The notes beneath the pieces were generated by a model, which ran no database searches, was not told the origin of the DNA, and saw only the letters and a list, made by a program, of their open reading frames with translations. A stretch of 46,285 bases of DNA from a virus. Location of the stretch: IMG/VR virus record IMGVR_UViG_3300031646_000503, positions 1 through 46,285 of that record; one strand, given 5' to 3'. Every line of letters starts with the position of its first letter. Positions within the stretch are counted from its first letter, which is position 1. Positions 7,669 to 16,182 of this stretch are shown here, one piece after another. The position numbers and the translations under genes are program-made.

Positions 7669-8228
7669 AATTACCTGATATTGATGTTGATTTAAAAAAT
7701 AGAGATGATGTGTTAACGGTATTAAAACATATTCCAGCAAGTATTACTGATGATAAAAAGCATAACACTGGCGTATATTTTAATAGCATACCAGTAAATC
7801 CATTGACAGGATCCTCAACTATTGATTATAAAATGGCTGAGGAGCGAGGATATTTTAAGTTAGATCTTTTGAATGTTAATCTTTATAAAGATATCAATGA
7901 TGAGAAACATTTAGATAGTTTAATGAATAAAGAACCAATGTGGGAGTTGCTTGACCATAAAGATTTTGTTGAACAGTTATTTCATATACACGCTCATTAT
8001 AAAATAGTATCTCAGTTAAAGCCACGAACAGTTGAACAATTAGCATCTGTGTTAGCAATTATAAGACCATCTAAGCGTTATTTGTTAAATGAAGAGTGGG
8101 ATACAATAAACAAGGAAGTTTGGATTGCACCAATTGACGGTGGATATTATTTCAAAAAATCTCATTCGATTGCTTATGCAGTTGCGATTGTAGTACAAAT
8201 GAATTTAATAGTGGAACAATGTAGTTAA
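7665..8228 (+). CDS. Miniature DnaE-like (DNA polymerase III alpha) protein
   Basis: A 187-residue protein that reads as a condensed bacterial Pol III alpha catalytic core. PDIDVD (residues 4-9) followed by RDDVL matches the PDxDxD motif holding two catalytic aspartates. YFKLDLLNV (D67) matches the KFDFLGL motif holding the third. QLKPRTVEQLASVLAIIRP matches the conserved block before the RPG motif, and KKSHSIAYAV (164-173) matches the NKSHAVAYA block. The PHP, OB and tau-binding domains and most of palm and fingers are absent. Full DnaE is about 1,160 residues. Whether it polymerises is unknown; a regulatory or structural role is equally possible. Confidence 0.65.
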   Translation: MKLPDIDVDLKNRDDVLTVLKHIPASITDDKKHNTGVYFNSIPVNPLTGSSTIDYKMAEERGYFKLDLLNVNLYKDINDEKHLDSLMNKEPMWELLDHKDFVEQLFHIHAHYKIVSQLKPRTVEQLASVLAIIRPSKRYLLNEEWDTINKEVWIAPIDGGYYFKKSHSIAYAVAIVVQMNLIVEQCS

Positions 8229-8605
8229 GTTTTATCTATCTTACGTACTAATTGTACTGTTCGTCTCTTAATACGTTTTCTAACTATGTTATGCAGACTT
8301 GTAATTGGCCCAAACAAAAATTCAACATCTTTACTTATATAGTTTCGTAAGCAAAAACGAAATTGTTCCATTTCGTACGGAAGGAATAAATTTATTGGCG
8401 TAATACGATTACTTTCCCACCACCAAGTATCACCTACGTGTAAGAACTTTTTCTTAAGATCGCTATCTCCAATTAAATCAAAAGAATAGATACTAGTAAT
8501 GTGAGAATTATGATTTTGTATAATGCCGATAATTTCTTTACTGGCATATTTAATACCAGTTAAGAATGGATATTTTTCGATCAATTGTTTTATGTCATCA
8601 TTCAT
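8225..8605 (-). CDS. Unknown protein on the minus strand
   Basis: A 126-residue protein convergent with the DnaE-like gene, overlapping its stop by four bases. It begins MNDDIKQLIEKYPFLTG and ends with a basic tail (KRIKRRTVQLVRKIDK). Apart from the truncated cca at the left edge, it is the only minus-strand gene in the window. No motif recognised and no clear SD. The size, an uninterrupted frame and the fit between neighbours support it being real. Confidence 0.55.
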   Translation of the reverse strand: MNDDIKQLIEKYPFLTGIKYASKEIIGIIQNHNSHITSIYSFDLIGDSDLKKKFLHVGDTWWWESNRITPINLFLPYEMEQFRFCLRNYISKDVEFLFGPITSLHNIVRKRIKRRTVQLVRKIDKT

Positions 8606-8622
8606 TGCTATTACTTATTCCG

Positions 8623-8629
8623 ATAAATA
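8623..8629 (+). promoter_or_regulatory. T4-type late promoter
   Basis: ATAAATA, 26 bases before the ATG at 8656, leaving a short leader with a GGAG SD. The leader also contains ATG 8634 opening a 10-codon frame, probably incidental. Confidence 0.7.
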
Positions 8630-8655
8630 CTTTATGAGTGTTGGAGTGAAAGCAA

Positions 8656-9447
8656 ATGGCTGTTAATAATATTTACACATATAAAATAAATCATTCTTTA
8701 ACATTAACAGACGGAGGATTAAGCGGAACTATGTACAATGACGTAATAAAAGTACACAAAGGAATTGATGATAAAATATCATTTCAAGTGTTTGATGAAA
8801 ATCGCAGGCCCGCTAATATTTCTTTGTTAACGTTATATTTAAATGTTATGAATGCAAATACTGGCGACTTAGCAGTACAAAAAGTGCCAACGATTACCGA
8901 TGGATCCAATGGAAAATTTGATGTACTTTTTTCATGGACAGATACAGTTAATTTAGATCAAGGATTTTATGAATTCAGTGTAACGTCAACAGATTTAAAT
9001 GATGAACAAAACGTTATGTATGTTGATACATCTCAAAATGCTATAGGTGCGATTGAACTTATTGAGGGAGTTATACCAACACCTTCGGCTAGTGCAATAG
9101 TAACAACGTTTGTTTTAAATGGTACACGATATGAAAGTGCCGGAATTGATGTTAGTCCAACAAAAAATTATCAAACTAATTTACATACTTGTGCCCTTTA
9201 TGCTACAACTTGGGCAGGAAGTTTTTGGGTTGAAGGCAGTCTCGATCTAGACGCCCCAACGAATTGGTTTATAGTGGATTTATATCCTAACAATGCTACA
9301 GCAGACCATTTAACGTTTTCAACATCATCGCCATTAACTGGAATTGATGCTAGTAACTTTAGATTATCATGTAATTGGCTTAGGTTTGTTTATGAACATG
9401 ATGCTGGTAATACTGGCACAATAGATAAGGTATTACATAGAAGTTAA
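8656..9447 (+). CDS. Virion structural protein (tail/fibre-like)
   Basis: A 263-residue beta-rich protein beginning MAVNNIYTYK, the same first six residues as the structural protein at 22808. It is rich in T, S, N and D with repeated beta-strand patterns, typical of phage baseplate or fibre proteins. It has a late promoter and GGAG SD. No enzyme motif is visible. A tail or head-decoration role is inferred from composition and late expression. Confidence 0.6.
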   Translation: MAVNNIYTYKINHSLTLTDGGLSGTMYNDVIKVHKGIDDKISFQVFDENRRPANISLLTLYLNVMNANTGDLAVQKVPTITDGSNGKFDVLFSWTDTVNLDQGFYEFSVTSTDLNDEQNVMYVDTSQNAIGAIELIEGVIPTPSASAIVTTFVLNGTRYESAGIDVSPTKNYQTNLHTCALYATTWAGSFWVEGSLDLDAPTNWFIVDLYPNNATADHLTFSTSSPLTGIDASNFRLSCNWLRFVYEHDAGNTGTIDKVLHRS

Positions 9448-9450
9448 ACA

Positions 9451-10023
9451 ATGATACAGAACTTTTACAAGGACCCTGATATAGAATTTGATATTGGGAA
9501 ACTTCAGAAAGACTTACAACTCATCGATGATAGAGTGGCACGGCAATCTCCTCTCATCGAATGTGATATTAATGCAATTTGTTTAACTCAAATTCCTGGT
9601 GACCCGAATTCAATTACTGGTGGTAATGTAAGAGGACTATTTTGGACCAAGCCTGATAGTACAGGCGTCGAAGTTCAACGTGAAGAAGTAATTGATGAAT
9701 CACAATATACTGAATTTGTTAAATTATTTGAAGATACTTATTATAAAGAAGTCTACGATACATTATTAACCAAATATAAATTAGGTAGAGTTAGGTTACT
9801 TTGGAAGTTACCTCGTACTACATTAAGTTGGCATCGAGATCCGGAAAAGAGATTGCACATTCCTATTATAACTAACCCTGGTGCATTAATGGTTATTGAT
9901 AATGAGGTAATGCATATGCCAGCAGATGGTAAAGTATGGATTACTGATAATACAAAGTACCATAATGCGTTTAATGGCGGCGAAGTGGATCGTGTTCATT
10001 TGGTAGCCACAGTAATTGGTTGA
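9451..10023 (+). CDS. 2OG-Fe(II) oxygenase / aspartyl-asparaginyl hydroxylase-like
   Basis: A 190-residue protein with the iron-binding triad H128-x-D130 (LSWHRDPEKRLHIPI) and H171 (NTKYHNAFN), followed by R181 (DRVHLV), which would bind 2-oxoglutarate. The spacing and the block HIPIITNPGA fit the aspartyl/asparaginyl beta-hydroxylase-like branch. Such enzymes hydroxylate proteins, nucleotides or small molecules; the substrate here is unknown. It follows the structural gene after three bases, so it may be co-transcribed late. The next promoter overlaps its stop codon. Confidence 0.8.
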   Translation: MIQNFYKDPDIEFDIGKLQKDLQLIDDRVARQSPLIECDINAICLTQIPGDPNSITGGNVRGLFWTKPDSTGVEVQREEVIDESQYTEFVKLFEDTYYKEVYDTLLTKYKLGRVRLLWKLPRTTLSWHRDPEKRLHIPIITNPGALMVIDNEVMHMPADGKVWITDNTKYHNAFNGGEVDRVHLVATVIG

Positions 10024-10051
10024 CAAATTGCACTTTTTCTTATACTATAAT
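10020..10051 (+). promoter_or_regulatory. Early-type promoter overlapping a stop codon, leaderless arrangement
   Basis: TTGACA (10020-10025), then TATACT (10041-10046, 15-base spacer) running into TATAAT (10046-10051). ATG 10056 lies within ten bases and there is no SD, so the primase mRNA probably starts at or a few bases before its start codon. Confidence 0.6.
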
Positions 10052-10055
10052 ATAG

Positions 10056-11048
10056 ATGTTTGCTGACAATTTAAGATCAACAATTCTAACAAGAATTCCT
10101 GGTAAGAAAGCAAGTCCTGGCGGCTGGATGTCGTTGAATTGCCCTATGTGTACTGCAATGGGTGAAACTCGTCCTGACATACGTAAACGAGGCGGTTTTA
10201 ACATGACTGCTGATAATTCAATTGTGTTTAACTGTTTTAATTGTGGATTTAAAACAGGCTGGAAACCTGGAGGTATTTTAGGTAGTAAGTTTGTTGAATT
10301 GTTAAAAGGGTTGGGCATAACGGATACTACAGTAAACAAATTAAAAATTCAAAGTTATAATGAACGAGAAATTAATCCAATATTTAATACAAAAATTGAA
10401 GAGATAAAATTAGATTGGGAAGAAAAAGCATTACCAAAAGATGCAAAACCAATAGATGAGAATACACCAGAGTATATTTTAGAATATTTGCAATCTAGAG
10501 GAGAAGGAGTATATAGTAGTTGGAATTATTATTGGACACCTAATACCTATATGAATTTAAATGAACGTATAATTATACCATGCTATTTTAAGAAAAAAGT
10601 TGTTGGCTGGATTACAAGACATGTATATCCAAATAAAACTGATAGACCAAAATATTATGTTCAAACACAAAAAAATTATATGTTTAATTTAGATCAATTA
10701 TATACAACAGAACGCAAGTATGCTATACTAGTTGAAGGACCATTTGATGCTATCGGTATCGATGGAATTGGTTTACTCGGCTCAAAAATAAATCAAGTAC
10801 AAGCAGATTACTTAAATACATTTAATAGAAAATTTATTTTAGTTCCGGACAGGGACAAAACAGGTGAACGATTAATTGAGGAAGCACTTCGTTATAATTG
10901 GGGAGTTAGTTTTCCACAATGGGATGATGAAATAAAAGATGTTGCCGATGCAGTTAAGAAATATGGAAGAATTTTTACATTAAAGAGTATATTAGAGTCA
11001 GTTGAGAATAATCCAACAAAGATTGGGATTAAGAAAAGGATAGCATAA
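10056..11048 (+). CDS. DNA primase (T4 gp61-like)
   Basis: A 330-residue primase. The N-terminal zinc ribbon has C29, C32, C60 and C63 (NCPMCTAMG and FNCFNCGF). The TOPRIM domain shows ILVEGPFDAIG near residue 225 and LVPDRDKTG near 265, the conserved glutamate and DxD metal sites. It makes RNA primers on the lagging strand and works with the gp41-type helicase encoded just downstream. The genes overlap or abut (ATG of the next gene at its stop), indicating an operon of primase, a small coiled-coil protein and helicase. Confidence 0.9.
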   Translation: MFADNLRSTILTRIPGKKASPGGWMSLNCPMCTAMGETRPDIRKRGGFNMTADNSIVFNCFNCGFKTGWKPGGILGSKFVELLKGLGITDTTVNKLKIQSYNEREINPIFNTKIEEIKLDWEEKALPKDAKPIDENTPEYILEYLQSRGEGVYSSWNYYWTPNTYMNLNERIIIPCYFKKKVVGWITRHVYPNKTDRPKYYVQTQKNYMFNLDQLYTTERKYAILVEGPFDAIGIDGIGLLGSKINQVQADYLNTFNRKFILVPDRDKTGERLIEEALRYNWGVSFPQWDDEIKDVADAVKKYGRIFTLKSILESVENNPTKIGIKKRIA

Positions 11049-11410
11049 TGGGACATATAGGAGATTTGTTTAAAAGAGTAGATGAGTTACAAAAAGAAAT
11101 TGATGTTATGAAAGAAGAAAATCAAAATTTAAAAGATTTAATTAAAGATAAAACTGGTGTAGATGTTAATGCAACAAGTGATGAGAAGACTGATAATATT
11201 GACGGCGTTCCAGTTCCAAAGCCTGTTGTAACAACTAAACCTAATTGCCCAGTTAATTTGAATTATAATCAAGGATTAATTGCTGGAAGAATTATGCAAC
11301 ATTTGCGACGGAAAGCATTGAGTGTAACACAGTTATTCAATTTGATAGAAGATAAATTAATAAAAGATCCAAAATTTATATTAGATATAAGGCGACAGAA
11401 GAAAAATTAA
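11048..11410 (+). CDS. Small coiled-coil protein between primase and helicase
   Basis: A 120-residue protein that overlaps the stop codons of both neighbours by one base. Residues 5-35 form a likely coiled coil (DLFKRVDELQKEIDVMKEE), then a flexible P/T/V-rich linker, then a C-terminal helical domain with basic patches. Position between primase and replicative helicase suggests a helicase-primase accessory or loader, but no sequence similarity supports this. Confidence 0.65.
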   Translation: MGHIGDLFKRVDELQKEIDVMKEENQNLKDLIKDKTGVDVNATSDEKTDNIDGVPVPKPVVTTKPNCPVNLNYNQGLIAGRIMQHLRRKALSVTQLFNLIEDKLIKDPKFILDIRRQKKN

Positions 11411-12792
11411 TGGTAAAAGAATTTAAAGAAGATCTCCAAAAACTCTTTTTGGGGTTTTTAATTAGTGATAAAGAGTTATATGTTAGAGTGCAATCATTAG
11501 TTGTACCTACATATTTTAATAATAAATTAAGACCAACGGTTGAATTTATTAATAAACATGCTGATGAATATAACAGTATGCCTACTATTGATCAGATTAA
11601 AGCAAAAACAGAAATAGGATTAGAATTAGATGCTGAGGTTACAGCAAGGCATAAAGAATGGTTTTTAGATGAGTTTCAAGATTTTGCAAAGTTTAAAGCA
11701 CTTGAGCAAGCAATTTTAGCAAGTGCTGATGATATTGAAAAGGGAGAATATTTCTCTGTAGAAAAACGTGTTAAGGAAGCAAGTAGCGTAGGGTTGGCAA
11801 AGAATTTAGGTACAGATTATTTTGCAAATCCAAAAGAAAGATTACAGAAGTTAAAAGATAATAATGGGCAAGTAAGTACAGGATGGACATCAATTGATAA
11901 AAAATTATTTGGTGGATTTAATAAAGGTGAGTTAAGTATTTTTGCTGGCACATCTGGTGCAGGCAAAAGTTTATTTTTGCAAAATCTTGCATTGAATTGG
12001 GTGCAAGCAGGTTTAAATGTTGTTTATATTACACTTGAACTTAGTGAAGAATTGGTTGCAATGCGTATTGATAGTATGGCAACTGGGTTAAGCAGTAGAA
12101 GTTTATTTAAAAGTTTAGATGATGTTGATTTAAAAGTCCGAATGATGAAAAAGTCCTCAGGTAATTTACAACTTGTATATTTGCCAAGTGGTGTTAATAC
12201 TGGGCAAATTAAAGCATTCCTCAAAGAATTAGAAATACAACACGGTAAGCAAGCACAAGCAATATTAATAGATTATTTAGATCTAATGATGCCAAATGAT
12301 AAACGAGTAAGTCCAAGTGATTTGTTTGTTAAAGACAAATATGTTGCAGAAGAATTACGTAATTTAGCAGTAGACCTTGATACATTATTAATAACAGCGT
12401 CTCAGTTAAACAGAACAGCAGTTGAGGAAATTGAATTTGATCATAGTCATATTGCTGGCGGACTAAGTAAAGTACAAACAGCAGATAATGTTATTGGTAT
12501 TTTCACAAGTGCGCCAATGCGTGAACGAGGGCGTTATCAAGTACAGTTTATGAAAACACGTAGTAGCAGTGGTGTAGGGCAACGAGTTGATCTGGGATTT
12601 AATTTAGAAAGTTTGCGTATTGAAGATTTGTCTGATGAAGACCAGGAAGATGATAATACAACTCCGATATATAAAAATGTATTACGTACAAGTAATGTTA
12701 CTGATGATAAAGAAGTAAATGGTAAAACTGTTGAAACAAAATCAGCAGATATTCGTAAAATGATATCTAATATGAATAAGCTCAATAAGTAA
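11410..12792 (+). CDS. Replicative DNA helicase (DnaB / T4 gp41 type)
   Basis: A 460-residue hexameric helicase of the RecA-fold SF4 family. Walker A is GTSGAGKS (residues 180-187) after the typical TGWTSIDKKLFGGFNKGEL entry. Walker B lies in AILIDYLDLM, and LLITASQLNR is the DnaB H3/sensor motif. The N-terminal 150 residues form the helical collar domain. It unwinds the fork 5' to 3' together with the primase encoded two genes upstream. Frame and length match the family. Confidence 0.93.
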   Translation: MVKEFKEDLQKLFLGFLISDKELYVRVQSLVVPTYFNNKLRPTVEFINKHADEYNSMPTIDQIKAKTEIGLELDAEVTARHKEWFLDEFQDFAKFKALEQAILASADDIEKGEYFSVEKRVKEASSVGLAKNLGTDYFANPKERLQKLKDNNGQVSTGWTSIDKKLFGGFNKGELSIFAGTSGAGKSLFLQNLALNWVQAGLNVVYITLELSEELVAMRIDSMATGLSSRSLFKSLDDVDLKVRMMKKSSGNLQLVYLPSGVNTGQIKAFLKELEIQHGKQAQAILIDYLDLMMPNDKRVSPSDLFVKDKYVAEELRNLAVDLDTLLITASQLNRTAVEEIEFDHSHIAGGLSKVQTADNVIGIFTSAPMRERGRYQVQFMKTRSSSGVGQRVDLGFNLESLRIEDLSDEDQEDDNTTPIYKNVLRTSNVTDDKEVNGKTVETKSADIRKMISNMNKLNK

Positions 12793-12798
12793 CTCAGC

Positions 12799-12805
12799 AT
12801 AAATA
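12799..12805 (+). promoter_or_regulatory. T4-type late promoter
   Basis: ATAAATA, 23 bases before ATG 12828. It opens the late block of CTS-like genes. Confidence 0.65.
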
Positions 12806-12827
12806 TATATAATCAGGAATTGTTAAA

Positions 12828-13070
12828 ATGAAAATAAAAAGTATTTTAAATGAAATAGATAGTATTTTACCGCAGAAAAACAAGGCATTGATAGTCGAAA
12901 GCCGCGCAAGCCACGTTATTACTTCTGCATCAAATATTATGAATATGATTTCTGAGAATTATGATACTGATACAGCAGAAAAATTACAAAAAAAGTTTTT
13001 AAATGCAATCCGCACAGGCAATGTAGATAAATTTAGTAATGCTTTAAAAAGGATTAATAATGAAGGTTAA
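12828..13070 (+). CDS. Small protein with capsid-targeting-like N-terminus
   Basis: An 80-residue helical protein starting MKIKSILNEIDS. The start resembles the T4 capsid-targeting sequence MKTYQEFIAE and carries a gp21-type cleavage motif (L7-N8-E9). A late promoter lies just upstream, and the end overlaps the next gene by 11 bases. Packaging into the prohead followed by cleavage is inferred. Function of the mature part unknown. Confidence 0.6.
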   Translation: MKIKSILNEIDSILPQKNKALIVESRASHVITSASNIMNMISENYDTDTAEKLQKKFLNAIRTGNVDKFSNALKRINNEG

Positions 13071-14451
13071 TGAACTTATACTTAATATTAAACAAAAACG
13101 TAAGTTCCGTGGACCTCGAATCCCTCGTAAAAAAGGTATAGAATTCCATAAACTTGCAAAAGTACGCAGGGCTATTAAAGATGATATGGAAATGGCCGGC
13201 ATTACCGAAGCAGAAGCGGAAGGTAAAAATCTTCATTTAACTCATTTTGAAGATAGTTTAATACATGGTGGTTATAAAGGTGCCGAAGATGCATTAAATA
13301 TTGCCGCAGGCCTACTAGATATGCTCGAAGGTAGTGCCACCGAAAGCGTAAACATTACAACTAAGTGGGATGGAGCACCTGCTATATTTGCAGGTATTAA
13401 TCCTGAGACTGGTAAGTTTGTAATGGGCGACAAAGGATTGTTTGCTAAAACTCCTCGCATAATGGACACACCAGATGCTATTGACCAAAACAAAGCAGAC
13501 AGAACAAATAAAGGCGAAGCAGTTGATTTAAGTGGGTTGCGTAGTAAATTAAAAGAAGTATTAGAGCATCTACCTAAAGTTTTTCCGCCTGATTATCGAG
13601 GTATTTTACAAGGCGATTTATTGTTTACATCTGATATTAAACAGGTAAAAGAGATTGATGGAGAAAAATATCTTACATTTACTCCAAATAGTTTAACTTA
13701 TGCTGTTCCGGTTGGCAGTGATATAGCAAACCAAATTGAGCAAGCAACAATTGGTATTGTTTTTCATACAAAGTATGATGGTGATACTATTCCTACAATG
13801 AAAGCAAGTTTTGGCGCAAGCGTTGATGATTTAAAACCAAGTTCAGATGTTTGGTTCCAAGATGCTAAAATACATGACGTAAGTGGGCAAGTAACATTAA
13901 CAAAAGAAGAAACTAATAAGATTAGTTCAGCAATTAATACCGCGCATAAAAGTCTTCTCGGAGCCGGCCAGAAAGTTTTTCAGTTTCTTGAGAGCGAAGA
14001 AATGGGTAAAGATTTTAAGAAATCTTTAGAGTCAACAATTAATGCTAGTATTAAATCTGATGGTACTATCCCTGAAAATCCTTTAGCATTTGCATCAAGT
14101 CATGTTGCTCGTTTTGAAGATAAGTATGAAAAAATAATTTCTGGTTCAAAAAGACAAGATACTGTTGATAGGAAAACAGAAGAACTTCAAAAAGGCCTAG
14201 ACTTTTTTGAAGCAAATAAAGAAAACTTTACACAATTATATCATGTATGGTTATCGTTGTTTGCTGTAAAATCCATGTTTGCAGAAAAAATGAGCAAAAT
14301 TAAAGCAATGGATACATTTAAAATTATGCCAGATGGCTCTATCGAAGTACGAGACCCAGAGGGTTTTGTAGCAGTTGACCATATTGGTAATGCTGTAAAG
14401 ATTGTTGATCGTTTAGTCTTTAGTGCTGAAAATTTTCAAAAGTCGTTTTAG
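13060..14451 (+). CDS. Ligase/nucleotidyltransferase-like protein (KWDG motif)
   Basis: A 463-residue protein. TTKWDGAPAIFAG holds a K-x-D-G motif (K102) like motif I of covalent nucleotidyltransferases such as DNA and RNA ligases. Weaker matches follow: QGDLLFT resembles motif III, and PEGFVAVDHIGNAVKIV resembles motifs IV-V with the EGxV...K pattern. The HLTHFEDSLIHGG block before it is, to my knowledge, shared with uncharacterised proteins of T4-like marine phages. The N-terminus is basic and starts MKVNELIL, vaguely CTS-like. Late expression from the promoter at 12799 is likely. End-joining or adenylyl/guanylyl transfer is inferred from motifs only. Confidence 0.6.
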   Translation: MKVNELILNIKQKRKFRGPRIPRKKGIEFHKLAKVRRAIKDDMEMAGITEAEAEGKNLHLTHFEDSLIHGGYKGAEDALNIAAGLLDMLEGSATESVNITTKWDGAPAIFAGINPETGKFVMGDKGLFAKTPRIMDTPDAIDQNKADRTNKGEAVDLSGLRSKLKEVLEHLPKVFPPDYRGILQGDLLFTSDIKQVKEIDGEKYLTFTPNSLTYAVPVGSDIANQIEQATIGIVFHTKYDGDTIPTMKASFGASVDDLKPSSDVWFQDAKIHDVSGQVTLTKEETNKISSAINTAHKSLLGAGQKVFQFLESEEMGKDFKKSLESTINASIKSDGTIPENPLAFASSHVARFEDKYEKIISGSKRQDTVDRKTEELQKGLDFFEANKENFTQLYHVWLSLFAVKSMFAEKMSKIKAMDTFKIMPDGSIEVRDPEGFVAVDHIGNAVKIVDRLVFSAENFQKSF

Positions 14452-14470
14452 AATCGAAAACGCCAATCAG

Positions 14471-14477
14471 ATAAATA
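14471..14477 (+). promoter_or_regulatory. T4-type late promoter, leaderless arrangement
   Basis: ATAAATA, then exactly five bases to ATG 14483. No SD is present. Confidence 0.75.
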
Positions 14478-14482
14478 CTATT

Positions 14483-15280
14483 ATGGAATTAGAATTTATC
14501 AATGAACTCTGTGAAAGCAGATTAGTAAGGCAAAAAAAGCAGATAAAGAAATTTACTGCTAAAGATGCCGCTGATCTAGTTTTCCTTTATGCCTGTACTA
14601 TAACAATTCTTAAAAATGAATTCAAATATGCTCCAACGGGTATGGCTTATGCACATAAGACTCGTATGTATTCTAACTGGAATGTATTCCGTACCAACGG
14701 TACAGATATGTATGTTTTGTTATGCGGTCTAGTCGGTACAGATGATACAAATACATTAATGGCAGACCAAGAAGCCAGCCAAATTTTTCGTAATTCATTG
14801 AATGTTAACCAACCTCAGTTGAAACAATGGTTAGCATATTCTGCTAAAGGAAAAGTTAATGCCCAAGTTGATGGTCAATTTCTATTTAGATTTGAGAAAC
14901 AATTGCGTGTAGATAATGCACAATATAAAGCGATTCGTAGATTAGCATCAGATTGGTCTAACTTAAAGCATGGACAAAAAACATTAATTATTACGCGATG
15001 TATGCAAGCCTTTCGTATACGTGCCCGTAGATCGGAATTATATCCAGTCTTAATGAAATTATCTAAAGAGAAGAAATTTATTCCAGTTAATAAGAAAGGT
15101 AAAGTCGTTGCCCCACGTGATATGGAATTAGCACAACCAGCCGGAACAAAAGGCGGTATGAGTACACGGTCTAAGATTGCTATTGGTATAGGTTTACCGG
15201 TTGCAACAGCCCTTGGTGGATTTGCTTTAGGTAGGCGTTTTAACCGAAAACAAAGCAAAAGACGCGAATATTCAACATAA
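14483..15280 (+). CDS. Late protein with CTS-like start and C-terminal membrane segment
   Basis: A 265-residue protein from ATG 14483, placed exactly at the predicted late transcription start; an in-frame ATG at 14423 lies inside the previous gene and upstream of the promoter. It begins MELEFINE, with a gp21-type I-x-E site at residue 8. Residues 20-205 are helical and basic. A hydrophobic stretch near residues 230-250 (AIGIGLPVATALGGFAL) followed by RRFNRKQSKRR looks like a membrane anchor with a basic tail. Possible internal head protein; function unknown. Confidence 0.65.
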   Translation: MELEFINELCESRLVRQKKQIKKFTAKDAADLVFLYACTITILKNEFKYAPTGMAYAHKTRMYSNWNVFRTNGTDMYVLLCGLVGTDDTNTLMADQEASQIFRNSLNVNQPQLKQWLAYSAKGKVNAQVDGQFLFRFEKQLRVDNAQYKAIRRLASDWSNLKHGQKTLIITRCMQAFRIRARRSELYPVLMKLSKEKKFIPVNKKGKVVAPRDMELAQPAGTKGGMSTRSKIAIGIGLPVATALGGFALGRRFNRKQSKRREYST

Positions 15281-15315
15281 TAAAATATCTTAGTAGTAAA
15301 TTTTTCCTTCGATTG

Positions 15316-15323
15316 TATAAATA
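15316..15323 (+). promoter_or_regulatory. T4-type late promoter, perfect TATAAATA
   Basis: Full T4 consensus TATAAATA with a leader of about 50 bases before ATG 15381 (AGGAG SD). With the terminator at 15717 it isolates one gene. Confidence 0.8.
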
Positions 15324-15380
15324 CATGTAAGCATTGATACAAATCGTGTTAATGCAAATGATATAACAGGAGAAAATCCA

Positions 15381-15695
15381 ATGGTAGCAAGAGTTAATGG
15401 TGGAGTAGCCTCAGGTCAAGTACTAGTAGGTTCACTATCACATTTCACAGTAACAATAGCCGGCAATGCAACAGCAAAGTTGGGTGTTGATAGCACAATT
15501 CAGAAGATCCTAGAAATGGTTGCAACAAAGTCAACCGTTGTAATCCTAGGTGTAGTAGGGACAGCCGGTTTCCGTTTCGCAGTAGAAGGCGACACAGCAT
15601 GGACAGCCGCCGCACTACAAGTTTCACTTCGTGCATTAGGTACAGTTGACAGTATCGATCTTAGTTCAGATTCAGTTGCTGACTTCGCATACTAA
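15381..15695 (+). CDS. Late structural protein, probably abundant
   Basis: A 104-residue protein rich in A, V, G, T and S, without cysteine. It has a perfect late promoter, a strong AGGAG SD and its own terminator, the pattern of a highly expressed monocistronic virion gene. Many codons are of the A/C-ending type (gca, gta, aca), differing from the T/A-rich style of neighbours, which may reflect high expression. A small capsid-decoration or tail-tube-related role is possible; no family recognised. Confidence 0.65.
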   Translation: MVARVNGGVASGQVLVGSLSHFTVTIAGNATAKLGVDSTIQKILEMVATKSTVVILGVVGTAGFRFAVEGDTAWTAAALQVSLRALGTVDSIDLSSDSVADFAY

Positions 15696-15716
15696 TTTTT
15701 AGTATGGAAAGAGTTT

Positions 15717-15744
15717 AAAACCCCTTCCTCGGAAGGGGTTTTTT
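15717..15744 (+). terminator. Rho-independent terminator
   Basis: AAAACCCCTTCC (15717-15728) pairs with GGAAGGGGTTTT (15731-15742), followed by more T. Very strong and near-symmetrical, so it could act in both directions. Confidence 0.92.
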
Positions 15745-15752
15745 CTTGGCCA

Positions 15753-15759
15753 ATAAATA
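15753..15759 (+). promoter_or_regulatory. T4-type late promoter
   Basis: ATAAATA nine bases before ATG 15768 (twelve before ATG 15771). No SD; the leader would be about three to six bases. Confidence 0.65.
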
Positions 15760-15767
15760 TCTTTGTT

Positions 15768-16157
15768 ATGATGCATGAGTTTAATCTTGAACACGCAACG
15801 TGGTTTACTTTATATACTTTAATAGATATTTCGCATTCAATAAGAAGAAAAGATAACTCACAAAAAAATTGGGATACTATTATTAATGGTATTAGTATGC
15901 GAGCTCAACCTTTGGGCTCAAATCTTCCTGAAAAAAAACGACAAAAAACAACAAAATTTAAGTTTGGATCTGAATACAAAAATAAAGTAATGAATATTTG
16001 GATGTGGTCTTTTGCAATCGAACACGTCGGTGCTATTAATATAAAAACCTTAATGCAAGAATTTAATGGTATGCCAGTTATTGATAAATTTAAACATATT
16101 GAAACAAAAGGTTTAAAAATCAAAAATACGTATTTTGTGATGACTAATTCACCATAA
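15768..16157 (+). CDS. Late protein of unknown function
   Basis: A 129-residue protein beginning MMHEFNLEHATWF. Either of two adjacent ATGs (15768, 15771) could be used. It contains conserved-looking aromatic segments (WFTLYTLIDI, KVMNIWMWSFAIEH) and a basic middle (PEKKRQKTTKFK). It lies among late structural genes. Function unknown. Confidence 0.6.
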   Translation: MMHEFNLEHATWFTLYTLIDISHSIRRKDNSQKNWDTIINGISMRAQPLGSNLPEKKRQKTTKFKFGSEYKNKVMNIWMWSFAIEHVGAINIKTLMQEFNGMPVIDKFKHIETKGLKIKNTYFVMTNSP

Positions 16158-16160
16158 ATA
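16154..16160 (+). promoter_or_regulatory. T4-type late promoter
   Basis: ATAAATA overlapping the stop of the previous gene, 23 bases before ATG 16183, which has an AGGAG SD. Confidence 0.7.
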
Positions 16161-16182
16161 GTAATGTTATAGGAGTTTATTA

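Noticed and set aside
8634-8666. Ten-codon peptide at the late transcription start before 8656
   Set aside because: Very short, overlaps the real start with its SD, and shows no regulatory pattern such as repeated codons.
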